A stretch of 64,000 bases of DNA from Streptomyces albipurpureus. GTDB lineage: Bacteria; Actinomycetota; Actinomycetes; Streptomycetales; Streptomycetaceae. Both the position numbers and the translations under genes were made by a program. Each line of letters starts with the position of its first letter. Position 1 is the stretch's first letter. The stretch is from NCBI RefSeq assembly GCF_023701525.1, contig NZ_JAMQAW010000025.1:213735-277734 (forward strand), written 5' to 3'. Below are positions 58,074 through 64,000 of the stretch, piece by piece. The notes below the pieces were generated by a model, which did no database searches, was not told the DNA's origin, and saw only the letters and a program-made list of their open reading frames with translations.

Positions 58074-59983
58074 ATGACGGTCCTCCCCGATGACGGGTTC
58101 TCGCTGGCCGCCGAATTCCCGAATCCCTCCCATGAGCAGTGGCAGCGGCTTGTCGCCGGTGTGCTGCGCAAATCGGGCAAGGACGTTCCGGAGTCGGCCG
58201 CCGAGGAAGCGCTGTCCACGGCCCTGGAGGACGGGCTCGCCACCCGTCCCCTCTACACGGCGGGCACAGCGGGCAGTACGGCTGGCACAGCGGACGGCCA
58301 CACCGGCGGTGTGGGATTCCCCGGCTTCGCCCCCTTCACCCGGGGCGGCAGGCCGGAAGGCGGCGCCATCGCCGGCTGGGACGTCCGCCAACGCCACGAT
58401 CGACCCGACCCGGCCCACGCCAACGAGGCCGTGCTCGCCGATCTGGAAAACGGTGTCACCTCGCTCTGGCTCTCGATCGGCGAGGGCGGCATCCCCGTCT
58501 CCGCGCTCGACAGGGTCCTGGAGGGGGTCTATCTCGACCTTGCTCCGATCGTGCTCGACGCCGGAGCCGCCTTCGACGCCGCCGCGCGGGAACTGCTGCG
58601 CATCCACGGTGAACGGGGTACCCCGGCCGGCTCGGTACTGGGCAATCTGGGTGCCGACCCGCTGGGTCACGCCGCGCGGACCGGTGCCTATGACGAGGTG
58701 CCGACGCTCAGTGCGGCAGCCGCCGAACTCGCCCGGCTCTGCCACGAGCGGTACCCCGGGCTGCGCGCGCTGACCGTGGATGCCCTGCCCTACCACGAGG
58801 CCGGCGCGTCGGCCGCACAGGAACTCGGCTGCTCCCTCGCCGCCGGCGTGGCGGCCCTGCGTGAGCTGACCGCCGCCGGGCTGAGCAGCGACGCGGCCTG
58901 CGGGCAACTGGAGTTCCGCTACGCGGCCACCGCCGACCAGTTCCTGACCATCGCCAAACTCCGTGCGGCCCGACGCACCTGGGCCAGGATCGCCGAGGTG
59001 AGCGGCGCTGAATCGGCCGGCGCGCAGCGGCAGCATGCCGTGATATCGCCGGTGATGATGACCCGCCGCGACCCCTGGGTCAACATGCTGCGGACCACGG
59101 TCGCCTCCCTCGCCGCGGGCGTCGGCGGCGCGGACGCCGTCACCGTGCTCCCCTTCGACCACGCCATCGGTCTGTCGGACGCCTTCGCCCGGCGCATCGC
59201 CCGCAACACCTCCACCATCCTTATCGAGGAGTCCCATATCGGCCGGGTCATCGACCCGGCCGGGGGTTCCTGGTACGTGGAGCAGCTCACGGATGAGTTG
59301 GCGCAGGCGGCCTGGGAGTGGTTCCAGGAGATCGAGCGCACCGGCGGCTCACTCGCCGCGCTGCGCGGCGGACTGATCTCCGAGCGGATCGACGCGACCT
59401 GGCGGTCCCGAAAGGCGAAGATCGCCCAGCGCAAGGAGCCGATCACGGGCGTCAGCGAGTTCCCCCTGCTCGCAGAGGCTCCGGTACACCGCGATCGGGC
59501 ACCCGAAGGGCCGTCCGGTGGGCTGCCGAGGGTTCGCCGCGACGAGGAGTTCGAACAGCTGCGCAGCCGCTCGGACGCCTGGCTCGCGGGGACCGGAAAC
59601 CGACCGCGCATCTTTATCGCCGCGCTCGGCCCCGCGTCGGCGCACACCGCGCGTACCTCGTTCGCCGCCAATCTCTTCCAGGCGGGCGGTATCGAAACGA
59701 TCCACGACCCGGTCTCGGTGGACGCCTCATCGGCTGCCGCGGCGTTCGCCGCCAGTGGCGCCGATCTCGTCTGCATCTGTTCCAGTGACGCCCTCTACGC
59801 CGATCAGGCCGTTCCGGTCGCCGAGGCGTTGAAGGCCGCCGGAGCACAGCGCGTCTACCTCGCCGGTCGTCCCGGCGAGCAGCGTGAGGCATATCTCCAG
59901 GCGGGGGTGGACGAGTTCGTCTTCGCGGGCGGCAACGCCGTTGCCGTCCTCACCCTCGCACTCGACCGGATGGGAGTGGCGTG

Positions 59984-59984
<1 letters not shown>
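58074..59984 (+). CDS. mutA: Methylmalonyl-CoA mutase small subunit
   Basis: 636 residues. It has the mutase barrel (GWDVRQRHDRPDPAHANEAV, LTVDALPYHEAGASAAQELG, FRYAATADQFLTIAKLRAAR, RIARNTSTILIEESHIGRVI) and a C-terminal flavodoxin-like domain (IFIAALGPASAHTARTSFAA). The DXHXXG cobalamin-binding motif is absent, as expected for the non-catalytic subunit. With MutB it interconverts methylmalonyl-CoA and succinyl-CoA, feeding propionate and branched-chain carbon into the TCA cycle or supplying methylmalonyl-CoA extenders for polyketides. Probably leaderless ATG. It overlaps mutB. Confidence 0.95.
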
Positions 59985-62182
<2,198 letters not shown>

Positions 62183-62185
62183 TCC

Positions 62186-63184
62186 GTGCCTTCGATGCCA
62201 CCGACGATCGACATCGACACGTACGCGGACGGGGTGCGGAAGGGTTCCCGGGCGTTCATCGCCCGGGCGATCACCCTGGTCGAGTCCACCCGCCCCGACC
62301 ACCGGGTGCTGGCCCAGCGGCTGTTGACCCGGCTGCTACCGGATGCGGGCGGGGCCCGACGGGTGGGGATCAGCGGAGTGCCGGGGGTGGGCAAGTCCAC
62401 CTTCATCGATGCGCTGGGCACCATGCTCACCGGGCTCGGACATCGGGTCGCGGTCCTTGCCGTCGACCCCTCGTCCAGTCGTACCGGTGGTTCCATCTTG
62501 GGCGACAAGACCCGGATGGAGCGGTTGGCGACGGACCCGGCGGCCTTTGTCCGGCCCTCCCCCACGGCGGGAACACTCGGCGGGGTGGCGAAAGCCACTC
62601 GCGAGACCATCCTGGTCATGGAAGCGGCGGGGTACGACATCGTCCTGGTGGAGACGGTCGGGGTGGGACAGTCGGAGACCGCCGTGGCCAATATGGTGGA
62701 CACGTTCCTCCTGCTCACCCTGGCCAGGACCGGTGACCAGTTGCAGGGCATCAAGAAGGGTGTGCTGGAGCTGGCCGATGTGATCGCCGTGAACAAGGCC
62801 GATGGTCCCCATGAGCGGGACGCTCGGTCCGCGGCCCGGGAACTCGCCGGCGCGCTGCGGCTGATGCACCCCGTGGACGCGGCGTGGACTCCCCCGGTGC
62901 TGTCGTGCAGCGCCCGTGAGTCCATGGGCCTTGACACCGTGTGGGAGCGGATCGACCAGCACCGTGCCCTGTTGGAATCGACCGGGCGGCTTGCCGTCAA
63001 GCGGAGGAATCAGCAGGTCGACTGGGCCTGGTCGATGGTGCACGATGAGTTGAAGGACCGGTTGCGCAGCCACCCCGAGGTGCGGACGCTCGCTCCGGAG
63101 CTCGAACAGCAGCTACGGGACGGGCGGTTGACGGCCACCGTCGCGGCGGAGCGTATCCTGGACGCCTTCCAGCTGCCCCGGTAG
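62186..63184 (+). CDS. meaB: Methylmalonyl-CoA mutase-associated GTPase MeaB
   Basis: 332 residues. The G1 loop is GISGVPGVGKSTFIDALG. It is followed by VLAVDPSSSRTGGSILGDKT, the switch region YDIVLVETVGVGQSETAVAN and the base-recognition VIAVNKADGPHERD. MeaB loads cobalamin onto the mutase and protects it from inactivation. The GTG at 62186 lies three bases after the mutB stop, with GAGGTG upstream. It completes a mutA-mutB-meaB operon; a terminator follows. Confidence 0.94.
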   Translation: MPSMPPTIDIDTYADGVRKGSRAFIARAITLVESTRPDHRVLAQRLLTRLLPDAGGARRVGISGVPGVGKSTFIDALGTMLTGLGHRVAVLAVDPSSSRTGGSILGDKTRMERLATDPAAFVRPSPTAGTLGGVAKATRETILVMEAAGYDIVLVETVGVGQSETAVANMVDTFLLLTLARTGDQLQGIKKGVLELADVIAVNKADGPHERDARSAARELAGALRLMHPVDAAWTPPVLSCSARESMGLDTVWERIDQHRALLESTGRLAVKRRNQQVDWAWSMVHDELKDRLRSHPEVRTLAPELEQQLRDGRLTATVAAERILDAFQLPR

Positions 63185-63208
63185 TGATCGGGGCGCTCTC
63201 TGGAGACG

Positions 63209-63240
63209 GGCAGGGGGTGGGGTGCGGCCCATCCCCTGCC
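63209..63240 (+). terminator. Hairpin after meaB
   Basis: Two 13-base arms (63209-63221 and 63228-63240) pair with one G-U wobble around a 6-base loop, 25 bases past the meaB stop. Confidence 0.75.
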
Positions 63241-63438
63241 GTGCTCTCTCCCCCATGCCGGCTTGGCTCGGGGCGCCTGGGCTGGCGCGCGAGCACGACC
63301 GCGCTTCCCCTGGTCCCGCAGTCGTCCCGTAGCGCGGGCGTACCCCCACGCCGCGTTGCCGTTTCGCCCCCCTGCGGCCCGTGTGGGAATGCTCTTCCGC
63401 CGTGCGGTGCACCGCAGCTGGCACCGGGCCGATCCGCC

Positions 63439-64000
63439 TCAGAGCGCGGGCCAGCCCTTGGGGCCGAGCTGGTAGAGGTTGAAGCGGTATCCCTGGATCT
63501 GGCGGCGCATCACGGTGGCCATGGCACGCAGCATTCCGCGCTGCCGCTGGGGGATGCGGCGGCTGACGGCAGCGGGCAGCCGAGCGAAGGTGCACGTCCG
63601 GGTGAGGGCGATGTCCGGGTGCCAGCGCTCCGGCTCCGCCGGGTCGTCGCAGCGCCAGCGCATCCGCGCGGCGACCCTGCTGAGGACGTCATGACCGTCC
63701 TGGCCGTCCAGCATCGTGGCGGAGGCGGTCTCCAGGGCCAGTTGGGCTCCGGGCAGTTGCTGGGCGAGCATGCGGAACACCTGACGCGCCTCAGCCTCGT
63801 CGAGATGGATCGGTACGGCTTCGGCAACGAGGAAGTACGGCCCAGGGCTCTGGCGTACGGCCTCGATCCAGGAGGGGTCGGTCACGGAGGCGGCAAGGGT
63901 GCGTCTGCGGTGGGTGCCGTGGCGGAGGGCGTGCCGCAGTTCGCGTGCATCGGCCAGATCGAGGTCGAACCAGTGCACGGTCCCGTTGTCGAGTCGCTCG
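63439..64000 (-). CDS. SAM-dependent methyltransferase, LCM family (partial, 5' end outside window)
   Basis: 187 residues are visible; the frame is open to the right edge, so the N-terminal part with the SAM-binding glycine loop is missing. The visible part has WFDLDLADARELRHALRHGT, PYFLVAEAVPIHLDEAEARQ, ALETASATMLDGQ and RWRCDDPAEPERWHPDIALT. The WFDLDL and EA blocks match the leucine carboxyl methyltransferase-like group that includes O-methyltransferases of secondary metabolism. The substrate is unknown. Confidence 0.72.
   Translation of the reverse strand, partial: ERLDNGTVHWFDLDLADARELRHALRHGTHRRRTLAASVTDPSWIEAVRQSPGPYFLVAEAVPIHLDEAEARQVFRMLAQQLPGAQLALETASATMLDGQDGHDVLSRVAARMRWRCDDPAEPERWHPDIALTRTCTFARLPAAVSRRIPQRQRGMLRAMATVMRRQIQGYRFNLYQLGPKGWPAL

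Overview
The window is about 64 kb of very GC-rich, third-position G/C-biased DNA, with GTG and TTG starts, rare TTA codons and dense translational coupling. The gene content (WhiB, SigB-type sigma, ANTAR, SpoIIE phosphatase, sortases of classes E and F, gas-vesicle cluster, methylmalonyl-CoA mutase with MeaB, DasR-type site before nagB) points to a chromosome of Streptomyces or a very close actinomycete. I see no CRISPR array, tRNA, rRNA, prophage or intact insertion sequence.

Layout. 0-10 kb: an ECF sigma factor overlapping a membrane-anchored CU044_5270-type protein, a 3-hydroxyisobutyryl-CoA hydrolase, a GAF/PAS/SpoIIE phosphatase, a large secreted fusion of a phosphodiester glycosidase and a metallophosphoesterase, and a SigB/SigF-type sigma factor. 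10-18 kb: small stress-type proteins, a decayed PfpI/DJ-1 gene, a two-domain VOC protein, an ANTAR regulator, a STAS/HATPase pair and a FUSC-family membrane protein. 18-23.3 kb: a complete ten-gene Streptomyces-type gas-vesicle operon (gvpO-A-F-G-Y-Z-J-L-S-K), nearly every junction overlapping. 23.6-33 kb: a PHP protein, VOC protein, class E sortase, PPK2 kinase, universal stress protein, an alpha/beta hydrolase with Cys at the nucleophile position, and a molybdopterin oxidoreductase with a fasciclin lipoprotein. 33-44.4 kb: an amidohydrolase divergent from an XRE-cupin regulator, a DHFR-like protein, an APH(6)-type kinase, a histidine kinase whose response regulator is reduced to a stub, a sensor-only membrane paralogue, an ABC pair and dhaKLM. 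44.4-54.6 kb: a repeat-containing anchored protein with a class F sortase, SRPBCC protein, nagB, flavohemoglobin, phosphoketolase, an aldehyde dehydrogenase, small proteins and a WhiB protein. 54.7-64 kb: DUF6629, EEP-family and nitrilase-family proteins, a VOC protein, mutA-mutB-meaB, and the start of a methyltransferase that runs off the right edge.

Theme. Much of the window looks like stress, low-oxygen and late-growth physiology: gas vesicles, flavohemoglobin, phosphoketolase, polyphosphate kinase, universal stress protein, partner-switch regulators and WhiB. Four genes (ECF sigma, phosphodiester glycosidase fusion, ANTAR, flavohemoglobin) each carry an in-frame TTA codon, so their translation probably depends on the bldA leucyl-tRNA. 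Propionate and valine breakdown (mutAB-meaB, HIBYL-CoA hydrolase), dihydroxyacetone phosphorylation by PTS and aminosugar use (nagB with a dre operator) are the clear metabolic modules.
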